A program made the translations under genes and the position numbers. The notes under the pieces were generated by a model that was not told the DNA's origin, made no database searches, and worked only from the letters and a program-made list of their open reading frames with translations. Positions 52,845 to 62,122 of a stretch of 64,000 nucleotides of DNA are shown in pieces (position 1 is the first letter of the stretch; each line of letters begins with the position of its first letter). Source of the stretch: CAYJBH01 sp964369965 (GTDB lineage Bacteria > Bacillota > Clostridia > Oscillospirales > Ruminococcaceae); contig CAYJGF010000001.1 of the NCBI GenBank assembly GCA_964369965.1, forward strand, positions 62,001-126,000, in the 5' to 3' direction.

Positions 52845-54587
52845 TTGATTAAAGATAATCGATACTTTACAAACAAGATGTTTTATCGACAGCTTGCACC
52901 GGCACTTGTGTCGGCATTCGGGCTTGCGCTGTGTGCCATGGCGGACGCTATCGTGGTCGGGCAGGACATGGGGGTTGTCGGGCTTGCGGCAATCGGTATC
53001 GCCCTGCCGATATTTATGGTTATGAACGTCGTCCTGCACAGTTTTGGTATCGGCGGCTCTATCGCCTACACCAACCTCATGGCAAAGGGTCAAACGCAGG
53101 AGGCAAAGCACCGCATGCGCGAGGTTTTTACCGCGGTGGTTGGTGTTGGTATAATCATGGCTGTATTCGGGCTTGTGTTTATCGATCAATTTTTGGCGAT
53201 ACTCGGCTCCATACCGTCGGACGGTGAGGTTTTTGAGGCGGCAAAGGACTATCTCGGGATAATTCTCGCCGGCATACCGCTCATGTTCGCCGCATATATT
53301 CTTAACTACTATCTGCGCTCCGACGACTTTGCAAAAGAGGTTAGCATCGGTTTTACCATCGGCAACGTCACCGACATTCTGCTCAACATTGTCCTGGTGC
53401 TCGGGTTTAAAACCGGCGTGACCGGCGCGGCTCTCGCCACCGTTTTAGGGCACTGTGTGACCTTGGTTTTTTATGTGATTATTTTAGTTAAAAAACAGCA
53501 TAACCTCAGCCTTAAGCCTGTCATGGTGCGGCTTGCCCCCACCATAAAGCAGTTTACCGTCGGTTTCACCTCCACCGTGCACCATCTGTTTAACTTCATT
53601 TTTCTAATCGTTGCCAACCGACTGCTATTGTTAATCGCGGGGCATGAGGGGGTGGCTATATTTGATGTTATTCAAAATACAGCGTTCCTTGTTATGTATA
53701 TGTATGACGCGGTCAACCGTGCTACGCAACCGCTTTACAGCACCTATTACGGTGAGCGCAACGATAAAGCACGTCTTAACACATTGAAACTCGGTATGAT
53801 ATGGGGCAATGTCATCGGTCTTATTGTGGTCGGGTTTATCGCGATATTCCCCGGTGTTATCTGTGCGGTTTTCGGTCTATCTTCGAACAGTGAGGTTGCC
53901 GCCGCCAGCTATGCACTTCGAGTTTATAGTATAAGCGGTATGTTCGCCGGTCTGTCGGTGCTGTTGCAAAGCTATTATCAGGCGTGTGAGAGGGAAAGAT
54001 ATTCACTTCTCTTATCAATATTTCGCGGAGCGGTCTTTTTGTTCCCCACAACGATAATATTTTCATTCTACGGTATAAATTCGTTTTGGTGGCTGTTCCC
54101 CGTGACCGAGATACTGTCGGTTGCCCTTTTCTTCCTTTTCCGTTTTCGCAAGACTAACGGCGGCATGATAAGAACGACCGAGGCAGGGCGTGTGCTCGCT
54201 AAGACATTCACCAGCAAAAATGAGGAGCTTGCACCGCTTATCGCCGAGATAGAGGAGTTTTGCGAGCGATTCGAGGCAACCCCGAAACAGAGCTACTTTG
54301 TCACCATGTCGGTGGAGGAACTCTGCTCGGTGATAATGTCGCAAGGGTTTTCCGGCGATTCCGGCTATATTGAGGTGACATTAATATGTGACGAAGAGGG
54401 CGGATTTGAACTTCACATCCGCGATGATGCACGCTCCTTTAATCCTTTCACGCTATATACCGACAAGGCGAGCGAGGACGGGGACTTTGACATGGACGCG
54501 ATGGGCGTCATGGTCATCAAAAAACAGGCAAAAGAGTTCTATTATCGCCGATATCAAAACTTCAACAACCTTGTTGTTAAGATATAA
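52845..54587 (+). CDS. MATE-family transporter fused to RsbW-like ATPase domain
   Basis: A 580-residue protein. Residues 1 to about 430 are a MATE-type transporter with twelve predicted helices (LALCAMADAIVVGQDMGVVG; TVHHLFNFIFLIVANRLLL). The last about 140 residues form a soluble GHKL ATPase of the RsbW kind: VTMSVEELCSVIMSQ (N box), ELHIRDDARSFNP and DAMGVMVIKKQAKE. No stop or gap separates the parts. The following PP2C and RsbW-like genes suggest that the domain takes part in partner switching and may control the transporter. It starts with a TTG-type codon region after AAAGGA; the first residues are MIKDNRYFT. Confidence 0.85.
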   Translation: MIKDNRYFTNKMFYRQLAPALVSAFGLALCAMADAIVVGQDMGVVGLAAIGIALPIFMVMNVVLHSFGIGGSIAYTNLMAKGQTQEAKHRMREVFTAVVGVGIIMAVFGLVFIDQFLAILGSIPSDGEVFEAAKDYLGIILAGIPLMFAAYILNYYLRSDDFAKEVSIGFTIGNVTDILLNIVLVLGFKTGVTGAALATVLGHCVTLVFYVIILVKKQHNLSLKPVMVRLAPTIKQFTVGFTSTVHHLFNFIFLIVANRLLLLIAGHEGVAIFDVIQNTAFLVMYMYDAVNRATQPLYSTYYGERNDKARLNTLKLGMIWGNVIGLIVVGFIAIFPGVICAVFGLSSNSEVAAASYALRVYSISGMFAGLSVLLQSYYQACERERYSLLLSIFRGAVFLFPTTIIFSFYGINSFWWLFPVTEILSVALFFLFRFRKTNGGMIRTTEAGRVLAKTFTSKNEELAPLIAEIEEFCERFEATPKQSYFVTMSVEELCSVIMSQGFSGDSGYIEVTLICDEEGGFELHIRDDARSFNPFTLYTDKASEDGDFDMDAMGVMVIKKQAKEFYYRRYQNFNNLVVKI

Positions 54588-54614
54588 AACGCAATATAAC
54601 GAAAGGTTTATGGT

Positions 54615-56282
54615 ATGAAATTAAAACTTGCACTGGGCAAAAAGGCGGCGATAGCTATTATCGTCATGTCGATATTATTGACTGCCCTCACCGCAACCAT
54701 CAGCTACAACATCTATGCAGACACCATGGACGATCACTATGTCACCCTGACACAGGACGTTGCACAGACTGCCGCTAATGTTCTGGACGGTGATATGGTT
54801 GAGGAGTATGCCGACTTTGTGCTATCGGTCTATCGCGAAAATGTTGACGCTCTGCCGACTGACGAGGCAAGTGCCGCAGCATATTTTGAAAAGTTTGCGG
54901 CGATACATGATGAGGATTATTTTGAAAATTATGAGCTGCTTGAGGGGATAAAGGAGGCGAGCGAGGTGCTCTACCTCTATATCACCACCGTCGATGCCGA
55001 AACCAAGACGGGGCTTTATATCTTCGATATCGATGATTCGGAGTATGCTTGCGACCCCGGTTACCCCGACGTTTTAGAGCAGAGCAACTGGGGGATTTTT
55101 GACGACCCGAGCATCGGCTTCCCCCCCTATATTTTACATTCCGACTTCGGTTGGCTGTCCACCGCCGGCGTGCCTATCTACAACTCGTCCGATGAGGTGG
55201 TGGCATATGCCATGGTGGATATTTCGATGGACGACGTCATGCAGGACAGATACAACTTTTTAATCCTGCTGTTGATAGTATCGGTCATTGCGACGGCAGT
55301 TTTAGCCGGACTTTTTATCTTTGTGACAAACAAGGCGGTCGTCGGACCAGTCAACCGACTTGCCCGTGCGGCGTCGTTGTATGTGTCGGACAAGGAGGGT
55401 GAGTCGGACGGCTCCCTATCCGCTATACAGCGTTTAGAGATAAAGACCGGCGACGAGATTGAAAACCTGCTAAATGTAATGCGCAAGATGGAGTTGGATA
55501 TTGCGACATATATAGATAACATTACCAACATCGCCGCCGAAAAGGAGCGTATCGGTGCCGAGCTGAATGTCGCGCAAAAAATTCAGGCGGACATGCTGCC
55601 GCGCATCTTCCCGACCTATTCCGATGTTGCGGCATTTGACGTTCATGCGACCATGACTCCGGCGAAAGAGGTCGGCGGTGACTTTTATGACCTATTCTAC
55701 GTGGACGAAAATCACTTTGCGCTTGTCGTTGCGGACGTCTCCGGCAAAGGTGTCCCGGCATCGCTCTTTATGGTCATATCAAAAACAATAATTAAAAACC
55801 AAGTCCTTTCCGGCAAAGATATCGTGTCGGTGTTTGACATTGTCAACAAACAGCTGTGCGAAAACAACGATTCCGAAATGTTTGTGACTGCATGGCTCGG
55901 GGTTATCGACCTGCGCAGCGGTATTATGAAATGCGTCAACGCCGGTCATGAGTACCCCATATTAAAACAAGGTGAAAAATATGAGGTGTTTAAAGACAAA
56001 CACGGATTTGTGCTCGCCGGTTTTGAGAGTTCTAAATATAAAGAGTATGAAATACAGTTAAACCATGGAGATGAGCTGTTCGTCTATACCGACGGCGTAC
56101 CGGAGGCCACCGACGCAAACAACGAACTCTACGGCATCGAGCGCACGGTGGAATCTCTCAATAAAAAAGCACTCGCCTCCCAAGAAGAGCGGCTCTCGAT
56201 TCTCAAAGCGGATATCGACAATTTTGTCGGCGACGCACCGCAGTTCGACGATCTGACCATGCTCGGATTTAAATTTCGGTAA
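54615..56282 (+). CDS. Membrane PP2C-type (SpoIIE/RsbU) protein phosphatase
   Basis: A 555-residue protein. Transmembrane helices at about 12-32 and 213-235 bracket an extracytoplasmic sensor domain. A HAMP-like region and short coiled coil precede the SpoIIE/RsbU phosphatase domain (about 320-555): MTPAKEVGGDFYDLF, VVADVSGKGVPASLFM and VYTDGVPEATDANN carry the metal-binding aspartates. It would dephosphorylate an anti-sigma antagonist (STAS) protein, none of which is encoded here. It lies between the MATE fusion and the RsbW-like gene. Confidence 0.92.
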   Translation: MKLKLALGKKAAIAIIVMSILLTALTATISYNIYADTMDDHYVTLTQDVAQTAANVLDGDMVEEYADFVLSVYRENVDALPTDEASAAAYFEKFAAIHDEDYFENYELLEGIKEASEVLYLYITTVDAETKTGLYIFDIDDSEYACDPGYPDVLEQSNWGIFDDPSIGFPPYILHSDFGWLSTAGVPIYNSSDEVVAYAMVDISMDDVMQDRYNFLILLLIVSVIATAVLAGLFIFVTNKAVVGPVNRLARAASLYVSDKEGESDGSLSAIQRLEIKTGDEIENLLNVMRKMELDIATYIDNITNIAAEKERIGAELNVAQKIQADMLPRIFPTYSDVAAFDVHATMTPAKEVGGDFYDLFYVDENHFALVVADVSGKGVPASLFMVISKTIIKNQVLSGKDIVSVFDIVNKQLCENNDSEMFVTAWLGVIDLRSGIMKCVNAGHEYPILKQGEKYEVFKDKHGFVLAGFESSKYKEYEIQLNHGDELFVYTDGVPEATDANNELYGIERTVESLNKKALASQEERLSILKADIDNFVGDAPQFDDLTMLGFKFR

Positions 56283-56320
56283 TTGACAAAAATCCCAATA
56301 TACCATATTTTCAAAGAAAG

Positions 56321-56734
56321 GTGAAAATGAAAGAGCTGACCTTAAAAGCTAACCTTGAAAATCTTGCCCCGGTTCAGGAATTTGTGGAGGAAGAACTCTC
56401 GGCAAAAGGTTGCACGATGAAAATAATTATGCCCATATCCATCGCCGTCGAGGAGGTGTTTGTCAACATTGCGCACTATGCCTACGGCGAGGGCGAGGGG
56501 GACGCTACGGTTAATATCGAATTCCTTGACGACCCCTCCCGCGTGAGGATAAGTTTTATCGATGGCGGTGTCCCCTTTAACCCACTGATGAAAAAGGACG
56601 CTGACATAACCCTCGGCGCAGAGGAGCGTGACATAGGCGGTCTCGGCATATTGATGGTCAAAAAGAGCATGGACGAGGTGGACTATCGATATGAGGACAA
56701 AAAAAATGTTTTTACCATGACAAAAAATCTTTAA
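56321..56734 (+). CDS. RsbW-like anti-sigma/serine kinase ATPase
   Basis: A 137-residue GHKL ATPase. The N box SIAVEEVFVNIAHYAYG, the SFIDGGVPFNPL segment and the G-box DIGGLGILMVKKSMDEV are all there. It is similar to the C-terminal domain of the MATE fusion. Proteins of this kind bind a sigma factor and phosphorylate a STAS partner. It is the last gene of the etfB-to-RsbW run. AAAGG precedes the ATG. Confidence 0.9.
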   Translation: MKMKELTLKANLENLAPVQEFVEEELSAKGCTMKIIMPISIAVEEVFVNIAHYAYGEGEGDATVNIEFLDDPSRVRISFIDGGVPFNPLMKKDADITLGAEERDIGGLGILMVKKSMDEVDYRYEDKKNVFTMTKNL

Positions 56735-56770
56735 CGACTATAAAGTATTTGCTTTTTCTTATAAAAAAAC

Positions 56771-56799
56771 TTGCCTTTTTATTCATTTTTGTATATAAT
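56771..56799 (+). promoter_or_regulatory. Promoter of darA-holB-ricT
   Basis: TTGCCT (56771-56776), 17 bases and TATAAT (56794-56799). The leader of about 90 bases contains ATTTAAC-GGGGG-GTTAAAT, a 7-pair hairpin. Confidence 0.7.
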
Positions 56800-56898
56800 G
56801 ATATTAGGGATAACTCGTTAGAAAGGTCGGGCGTCATTTAACGGGGGGTTAAATCCCTTTAATGTGTTAGCATACTATCAGAAAGGATGGACACTTTT

Positions 56899-57222
56899 AT
56901 GAAGATGATAACTGCTATTGTTAATAAGGATGATGCCGGGACTGTCTCTCATCTTTTGACAACTGCCGGCTACTCGGTGACTCGCATGGCAACTTCCGGT
57001 GGATTTTTGATGGCCGGCAACACTACCCTTTTAATTGTCACCGACGACGAAAAGGTCGACCATGTGATTGAGGTTATATCCGGTTGCGCAAAACAACACA
57101 CCGAGGTCATACCGAGTGGCACGACTTTCGGTCCGGGTGTATCGGCGGCTTATCCACTGGAGGTTATGGTTGGTGGTGCGACTATTTTTGTTACAAACGT
57201 CGAAAGATTTATTAAAATATAG
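56899..57222 (+). CDS. darA: Cyclic-di-AMP receptor DarA (PstA)
   Basis: A 107-residue PII-like protein with the DarA pattern: AIVNKDDAGTVSHLLTTAGY, TRMATSGGFLMAGNTTLLI and VMVGGATIFVTNVERF. It binds c-di-AMP; downstream partners are not known with certainty. The diadenylate cyclase gene is at 18128-19063. AAAGGA is 11 bases before ATG 56899. The gene order darA-holB-ricT matches Bacillus. Confidence 0.93.
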   Translation: MKMITAIVNKDDAGTVSHLLTTAGYSVTRMATSGGFLMAGNTTLLIVTDDEKVDHVIEVISGCAKQHTEVIPSGTTFGPGVSAAYPLEVMVGGATIFVTNVERFIKI

Positions 57223-58136
57223 TGAAGTTGCTGGATAATGAGACATTTTATTCTACATTAAATCATCGCCTTGCAGAGGGTGCTCTTTGTAAAACGAGTT
57301 TGATTGTAGGTCCTAACGGATGTGGTCGTGGATTTGCCGCGAGGATTTTGGCGGCTTATCACCTTTGTGACAACAAGGGCGATGTCGAGGAATTTTTAAA
57401 ACGACCGAGCGGTGAAGTGATGTTGTTGGAGGGGGAGGGTGCCTCCGGTGATATTCGTATCGACCGGGTGCGTGAGGTGCGTCGCAGAGCGCACGAGACG
57501 TCTCTCGACGGCAAGGGCAGGGTGATCATTGTCAAGGATGCACTCAATCTCAACCGAAGTTCTGCAAATGCATTACTTAAAATAATGGAGGAGCCGCCAA
57601 AAGGTCTTTTGTTTATCCTTACCGCCTCATCGGTGGGGGAATTGCCGGCTACCGTCGTATCCCGTTGTGCAAAGTACAACATATCCCCCGTCAGCGATGA
57701 GACTACGTTGGATTTTGTTAAAAAGCTCAAGTTGACCCAGCGAGAGCGCGAGCTGTTTGTCTGCGCTTTCAACGGTCGCTTGGGCTCAATTGTGAGATTT
57801 AGTGAACGCAAAAAAATGCGCGGTCTTTTACTGCGCGCCGGCGATGTTGTAGATGCCGCTTTAAAGGGTGGCAACACGGCAAATTACAACCTGCTGTCGT
57901 CACTTTACGGCAAGGGGAACGACGAGCGTGGCGAGATGAAAGATTTTTTTTACTGCATTTCTCGACTTTTTCTTGCCGCGGCAAAAGGCGAGTATGGCAA
58001 AACGGATAACGCACTTGCCTGTTATAACTGTGCGAGTGCAGTGGACGGCGCTATGTCGCTCCTTAAAAGAAGTGTAAATAAAAAGGCGGTCTTGACCGTA
58101 CTTTGTGAAGACATAAAAGAGGCTTTTAATGAATAG
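57222..58136 (+). CDS. holB: DNA polymerase III delta' subunit
   Basis: A 304-residue AAA+ clamp-loader subunit. GPNGCGRGFAARILAAY is the degenerate P loop, IVKDALNLNRSSANALLKIMEEPP the central family block and PATVVSRC the sensor-1 SRC motif. It starts with GTG overlapping the darA stop by one base. It is an essential replication gene in its conserved place between darA and ricT. Confidence 0.93.
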   Translation: MKLLDNETFYSTLNHRLAEGALCKTSLIVGPNGCGRGFAARILAAYHLCDNKGDVEEFLKRPSGEVMLLEGEGASGDIRIDRVREVRRRAHETSLDGKGRVIIVKDALNLNRSSANALLKIMEEPPKGLLFILTASSVGELPATVVSRCAKYNISPVSDETTLDFVKKLKLTQRERELFVCAFNGRLGSIVRFSERKKMRGLLLRAGDVVDAALKGGNTANYNLLSSLYGKGNDERGEMKDFFYCISRLFLAAAKGEYGKTDNALACYNCASAVDGAMSLLKRSVNKKAVLTVLCEDIKEAFNE

Positions 58137-58953
58137 AGTAGTTACTGTGGAATTTAAAAAGGGTGGGCGCCCTTATTATTTTGACCCGTGCGGTGCCGAT
58201 ATAAAGACGGACGAGTGGGTCATGGTCGAGACGGTGCAGGGTGACTCCTGCGGGCGGGTTACTCAGGGCAATCACCTGCCGTCACAGGGTTTTAACAAAT
58301 CGCTTAAAAAGGTCATACGCATCGCATCTGCCGCTGAAATAAAGCGGGTGGAAGAAAACCGAAAGAAAGAGACCGAGGCGTTTGAAATATGCCTTGAAAA
58401 GATAGCAACCCACAAACTCGGCATGAGCCTTGTGGACGCGGAGCTTAGCTTTGATGGCGCAAAACTACTTTTTTATTTTACCGCGGAGGGGCGCGTCGAC
58501 TTTCGTGAGCTGGTCAAGGACCTTGCCCACACCTTCCATACCCGTATAGAACTGCGTCAGATAGGGGTTCGTGACGAGAGCAAGATGGTCGGTGGCATAT
58601 CGGTGTGCGGTCAGCCGTTTTGTTGCAACAGGTTTTTGAGTGATTTCATGCCGGTTTCCATTAAGATGGCAAAGGAACAGGGGCTTTCGCTCAACCCGGC
58701 TAAGATAAGCGGCAGTTGCGGTCGTCTGATGTGTTGTTTGAGCTATGAGCATGAGGCGTATAAACACCTCAACAGCATTACACCGGCGGTAGGCTCACTC
58801 GTCTCAACCTCGGAAGGGGAGGGCGATGTTGTGGACTGCAACGTCATCTCCGGCAATTTAAAGGTGAAACTTAAAAATCAAGCGGCGGTTCGAGTTTTTA
58901 ATCGAGACGAGATAACCGTTATCAGCTCCGCTAAACGTGGCAAACGCAGATAA
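58129..58953 (+). CDS. ricT: RicT (YaaT, PSP1 domain) protein
   Basis: A 274-residue PSP1-domain protein. Cysteine clusters CGQPFCCNRF and GSCGRLMCCLSYEHEAY supply iron-sulfur ligands. In Bacillus the RicAFT complex promotes messenger maturation with RNase Y and affects sporulation phosphorelay. ricA and ricF are not close. It overlaps holB by 8 bases. Confidence 0.95.
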   Translation: MNRVVTVEFKKGGRPYYFDPCGADIKTDEWVMVETVQGDSCGRVTQGNHLPSQGFNKSLKKVIRIASAAEIKRVEENRKKETEAFEICLEKIATHKLGMSLVDAELSFDGAKLLFYFTAEGRVDFRELVKDLAHTFHTRIELRQIGVRDESKMVGGISVCGQPFCCNRFLSDFMPVSIKMAKEQGLSLNPAKISGSCGRLMCCLSYEHEAYKHLNSITPAVGSLVSTSEGEGDVVDCNVISGNLKVKLKNQAAVRVFNRDEITVISSAKRGKRR

Positions 58954-58976
58954 ATTTAGGAAAGGAAATACACGAC

Positions 58977-59801
58977 ATGATAAGAATTGTAACCGAGAGC
59001 ACCTGCGACATCCAGTTTGATGAGGCAAAAGAGTTGGGATTGCATTTGATCCCGATGAAGTTATATTTCGGCGATGAGGAGTATATCGACAAGATAACCA
59101 TAACCACCGGTGAGTTTTATGAAAAACTTGCAAGGTCATCCACCACGCCGACCACCGCTCTCACCGCACCTGCCGAGTTCTCCGACATATTTGAGCAGTA
59201 TAAGGATGATACTATTCTGGTGCTGTTGATATCAAAGGAGCTTAGCGGTACATACAATTCCGCCTGTCTTGCAAAGCAGAGCAGTGAGCGTGACAATATA
59301 TTTGTGTTGGACTGTCGCTCGGTCACCATCGGCAATCAACTCATTATTCGTGAGGCTTGTCGCATGAGAGATGCCGGTGATAGCATCGAGACTATCATCG
59401 AAAAGGTAAAATATCTGTCGGAGCATATCGAGATCACCGCGATGATAGACACGCTGGAATATCTTGTCAAGGGTGGGCGAATATCCGGTTTTTCCGGTTT
59501 TGTCGGCGGTATATTAAATCTTAAGCCGATAATTCGTGTCAAAAACGGTGTTGTCACCACAATAGGTAAACAACGTGGCAGTAAAAAGGCTTTTGGCCAC
59601 GTTTGTGAGGAGATTAAAGCTCGTCGCAATACACAGTACGGTGCTATAGCCGGATTTTCGCAGGATCGCTCACGCATGGACGAGCTCTGTGAGATGATGG
59701 ACATACCGAGCGACAATGTCTGCGAGATAGGCAGTGTTATCGGTGTACATTCCGGACCCGGTGTTGTGGGGGTTGGCTATATTTCAAACACAAAGGACTG
59801 A
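58977..59801 (+). CDS. DegV-family fatty-acid-binding protein
   Basis: A 274-residue DegV protein with both hallmark parts: IVTESTCDIQFDEAKELGL at the N-terminus, SSTTPTTALTAPAEFSDIF and LISKELSGTYNSACLA. DegV (FakB-like) proteins bind a fatty acid for phosphorylation by FakA. The stop codon is directly at the border of the repeat element that follows. GGAAAGG lies before the ATG. Confidence 0.92.
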   Translation: MIRIVTESTCDIQFDEAKELGLHLIPMKLYFGDEEYIDKITITTGEFYEKLARSSTTPTTALTAPAEFSDIFEQYKDDTILVLLISKELSGTYNSACLAKQSSERDNIFVLDCRSVTIGNQLIIREACRMRDAGDSIETIIEKVKYLSEHIEITAMIDTLEYLVKGGRISGFSGFVGGILNLKPIIRVKNGVVTTIGKQRGSKKAFGHVCEEIKARRNTQYGAIAGFSQDRSRMDELCEMMDIPSDNVCEIGSVIGVHSGPGVVGVGYISNTKD

Positions 59802-60442
59802 TACTAACCCCGAACAAAAATATAGCCAAACCTTCGGTTCTTTTTGCCCTGTGCTACGTTGTCGTCAATCGGAATACGTAAGTATTCCTCAGACTGTCAA
59901 AAAAGGTACACCCTAAAAAATAATACACAAAAACTTCGTTGGAACAGAACACTAAGAAATAACAAAGTCAAACATAGCTTTAGCAAACGCGGTCAAACAA
60001 AATTTGTGTTTGAACAAATAATGAAGCCCGAGTAGGGATTTATTGTTTGTGAGTTAAATTTTGTTTGCAACCGCGTTCTATAACGCGGAAATCCGAGCAC
60101 ACGCTAGGGTTTGGGACATGCGTAGTCCCAACACTTTTTGTTACTTTTTGGTGCCAAAAAGTAAAGAAACGACCACTGCGGCGATGCAGTAAGAAATATA
60201 AACACAAAGCATAATCATAACAATTATAATTAAAAAACCGCAGAGCTGCGGAATGGTCAAGACCATTCCTACAACCTTTGCAATAAAGTTGAGAATAATT
60301 TTTTGTGCAATATGACGAAGTGTGTTTTATGAAAAAGGTTTTTTGACACTCTGCGGAATACGTAAGTATCCCTTAATCCTCCGCCTTGCACAGAACAAAA
60401 ACAACTCTCGGTTTAATCTATATTTTTACTCGGGTTTAGTAT
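59801..60442. mobile_element. Non-coding element with long imperfect terminal inverted repeats
   Basis: A 642-base region without a credible gene. The left 138 bases (59801-59938, beginning ATACTAACCCCGA) and the right 127 bases (60316-60442, ending TCGGGTTTAGTAT) are inverted imperfect copies. Both contain AAAAATATAG, CTGTGC, a GGAATAC-GTATTCC-like hairpin and TGTCAAAAAA. The centre has several hairpins: 59978-60077 (AACGCGG to CCGCGTT), TTACTTTTTGG/CCAAAAAGTAA near 60140-60163, and GGAATGGTC/GACCATTCC near 60249-60268. No transposase ORF is seen. It is probably a MITE or a decayed transposon. Confidence 0.7.
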
Positions 60443-60496
60443 GAATTTGTCGATATTTGATTGAAAAAAAAATGCATTTATTGTTCTATATCATGT

Positions 60497-60535
60497 CGTA
60501 CCCTGCATATCTTATATGTAGGGTACGATTTTTAA
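60497..60535 (+). terminator. Terminator-like hairpin before the carotenoid-like cluster
   Basis: CGTACCCTGCATAT (60497-60510) pairs with ATATGTAGGGTACG (60514-60527) with one G-T, followed by ATTTTTAAA. It lies only about 20 bases upstream of the next start codon, so it could instead act in the leader of that gene. Confidence 0.5.
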
Positions 60536-60550
60536 AGTGATTGAACTATA

Positions 60551-62122
60551 ATGCTTAATAAAGACATAAAAAACGGATATGATGTCATTGTGGTCGGTGC
60601 CGGCATTGCAGGGCTGACCGCTGCGGCGCGCCTTGCCCAAAAGGGTAAAAAAATATTACTATGTGAAAAACAATCACAGGTAGGTGGGCTTATCGGCGGA
60701 TTTGAACGAGAAGGGTTTGTTTTTGACGGCGGAATAAGAGCGCTGGAAAATGCAGGGACGCTCATCCCCATGCTGAATAATCTCGGCATAGATGCAGGGC
60801 TGATAAAGACAGATATAAACATACGGATAAAAGATCAAACCGTGACCATCAGTCAAAAGGACGGTTTGAAAAATTATGGCAGGATGCTCGCGAGGTTATT
60901 TCCCAATAATGTATACGACATAGCGAGGATAGTGCACCATATCGAGGGGACGATGCGGAGCATGGACGTGCTTTATGGCGTTGACAATCCGCTCTTTTCC
61001 CCCGTTTATGAGAAAATGCAAAGCAAAAAGGCATCTCGACGTGAGATGTTCGGCATGATACCATGGCTTGCATCATATCTTAAAACAATATTTAATATCA
61101 ATTGCTCTCGCGGACCGGTCATGGAAACGCTCTATAATCTAACGGACAACAGGGCGCTCTGTGATATGGTGGCGCAACACTTTTTTTCCGGCAGTGCCGA
61201 CTTTTTTGCACTGGGGTATTTTTGGCTCTATGGCGATTATTATTATCCTAAAAATTCGGTATCCCATGTTGCCCACCTATTAAAGGAGTATATCTCAAAT
61301 CGGGGTGGTGATATCGCATGTGATACCCCTGTTTTAAAGATAAATCCACACGAAAGATCGATAACCCTCAAACAGGAGAAGATTGTCTGTTATAACAAAC
61401 TTATTTGGTGTTGCAGTAAAAAGTCACTGCTGAAAAAAACGGCGCATCACGGCAACAGACCTCACGCAAAGGTAATGCGTCAACGGGGCAGTGATTCTGT
61501 GCTAACGCTCTATATCGCCACCGACATACCGTCCGAAAAGATTGCTGCACTCATCGGTTCCCACGCATTTTTCACCCCGTCGACCGAGGGGCTGTCCTGC
61601 ATTCCAAAACCCACAAGAGAGTCGAACGCAGAACAAATCCATGACTATATTGACAAATTTTTAACTAACACCACATATGAGATATCCTGCCCTGCGGTGA
61701 TAAATCCCGAGCTTGCACCGCCCGATTGCTCCGCGTTGGTGGTTGGCACACTGTTTAGTTATGATATAACAAAACTGATTAAAACCCTCGGTGAATATGA
61801 CCGATTTAAAGAGCGATGCTGTGAGCGGATAATATATGTATTAAAACAGACCCTTTTGCCGGAGATTGAACACGGTATGCTCTTTTGTGAGCTCACAACA
61901 CCACTTGACATAGAGAGAATGACCGCAAACGATGACGGTGCCATAACCGGCTGGTCGCACCATAGCAGACCCATGCCGGCAACAACCGGATTTACGACCA
62001 TTGCACGCTCGGTATTGACCGAAAAAGACGACATTTTTCAAGCCGGGATGTGGACGTTCAGCCCAGCCGGTCTGCCGGTGAGCATTATAACCGGCTGGCT
62101 TGCGGCGAATAGAGCGCTATGA
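60551..62122 (+). CDS. CrtN/CrtP-like FAD-dependent oxidoreductase
   Basis: A 523-residue flavoprotein of the carotenoid desaturase/oxidase family. The dinucleotide-binding motif VVGAGIAGLTAAARLAQKG and the conserved QVGGLIGGFEREGFVFDGG stand at residues 14-60. The family closing block is QAGMWTFSPAGLPVSIITGW. It could desaturate or oxidise a C30 terpenoid chain; which of CrtN or CrtP it resembles more cannot be told by eye. It overlaps the following glycosyltransferase by 4 bases. No crtM (squalene-synthase-like) gene is in the window. Confidence 0.8.
   Translation: MLNKDIKNGYDVIVVGAGIAGLTAAARLAQKGKKILLCEKQSQVGGLIGGFEREGFVFDGGIRALENAGTLIPMLNNLGIDAGLIKTDINIRIKDQTVTISQKDGLKNYGRMLARLFPNNVYDIARIVHHIEGTMRSMDVLYGVDNPLFSPVYEKMQSKKASRREMFGMIPWLASYLKTIFNINCSRGPVMETLYNLTDNRALCDMVAQHFFSGSADFFALGYFWLYGDYYYPKNSVSHVAHLLKEYISNRGGDIACDTPVLKINPHERSITLKQEKIVCYNKLIWCCSKKSLLKKTAHHGNRPHAKVMRQRGSDSVLTLYIATDIPSEKIAALIGSHAFFTPSTEGLSCIPKPTRESNAEQIHDYIDKFLTNTTYEISCPAVINPELAPPDCSALVVGTLFSYDITKLIKTLGEYDRFKERCCERIIYVLKQTLLPEIEHGMLFCELTTPLDIERMTANDDGAITGWSHHSRPMPATTGFTTIARSVLTEKDDIFQAGMWTFSPAGLPVSIITGWLAANRAL

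Noticed and set aside
52845..54587. Read-through or frameshift artefact joining MATE and ATPase genes
   Set aside because: The frame is continuous, codon use is even across the junction, and no internal start with ribosome site is seen at the domain border.
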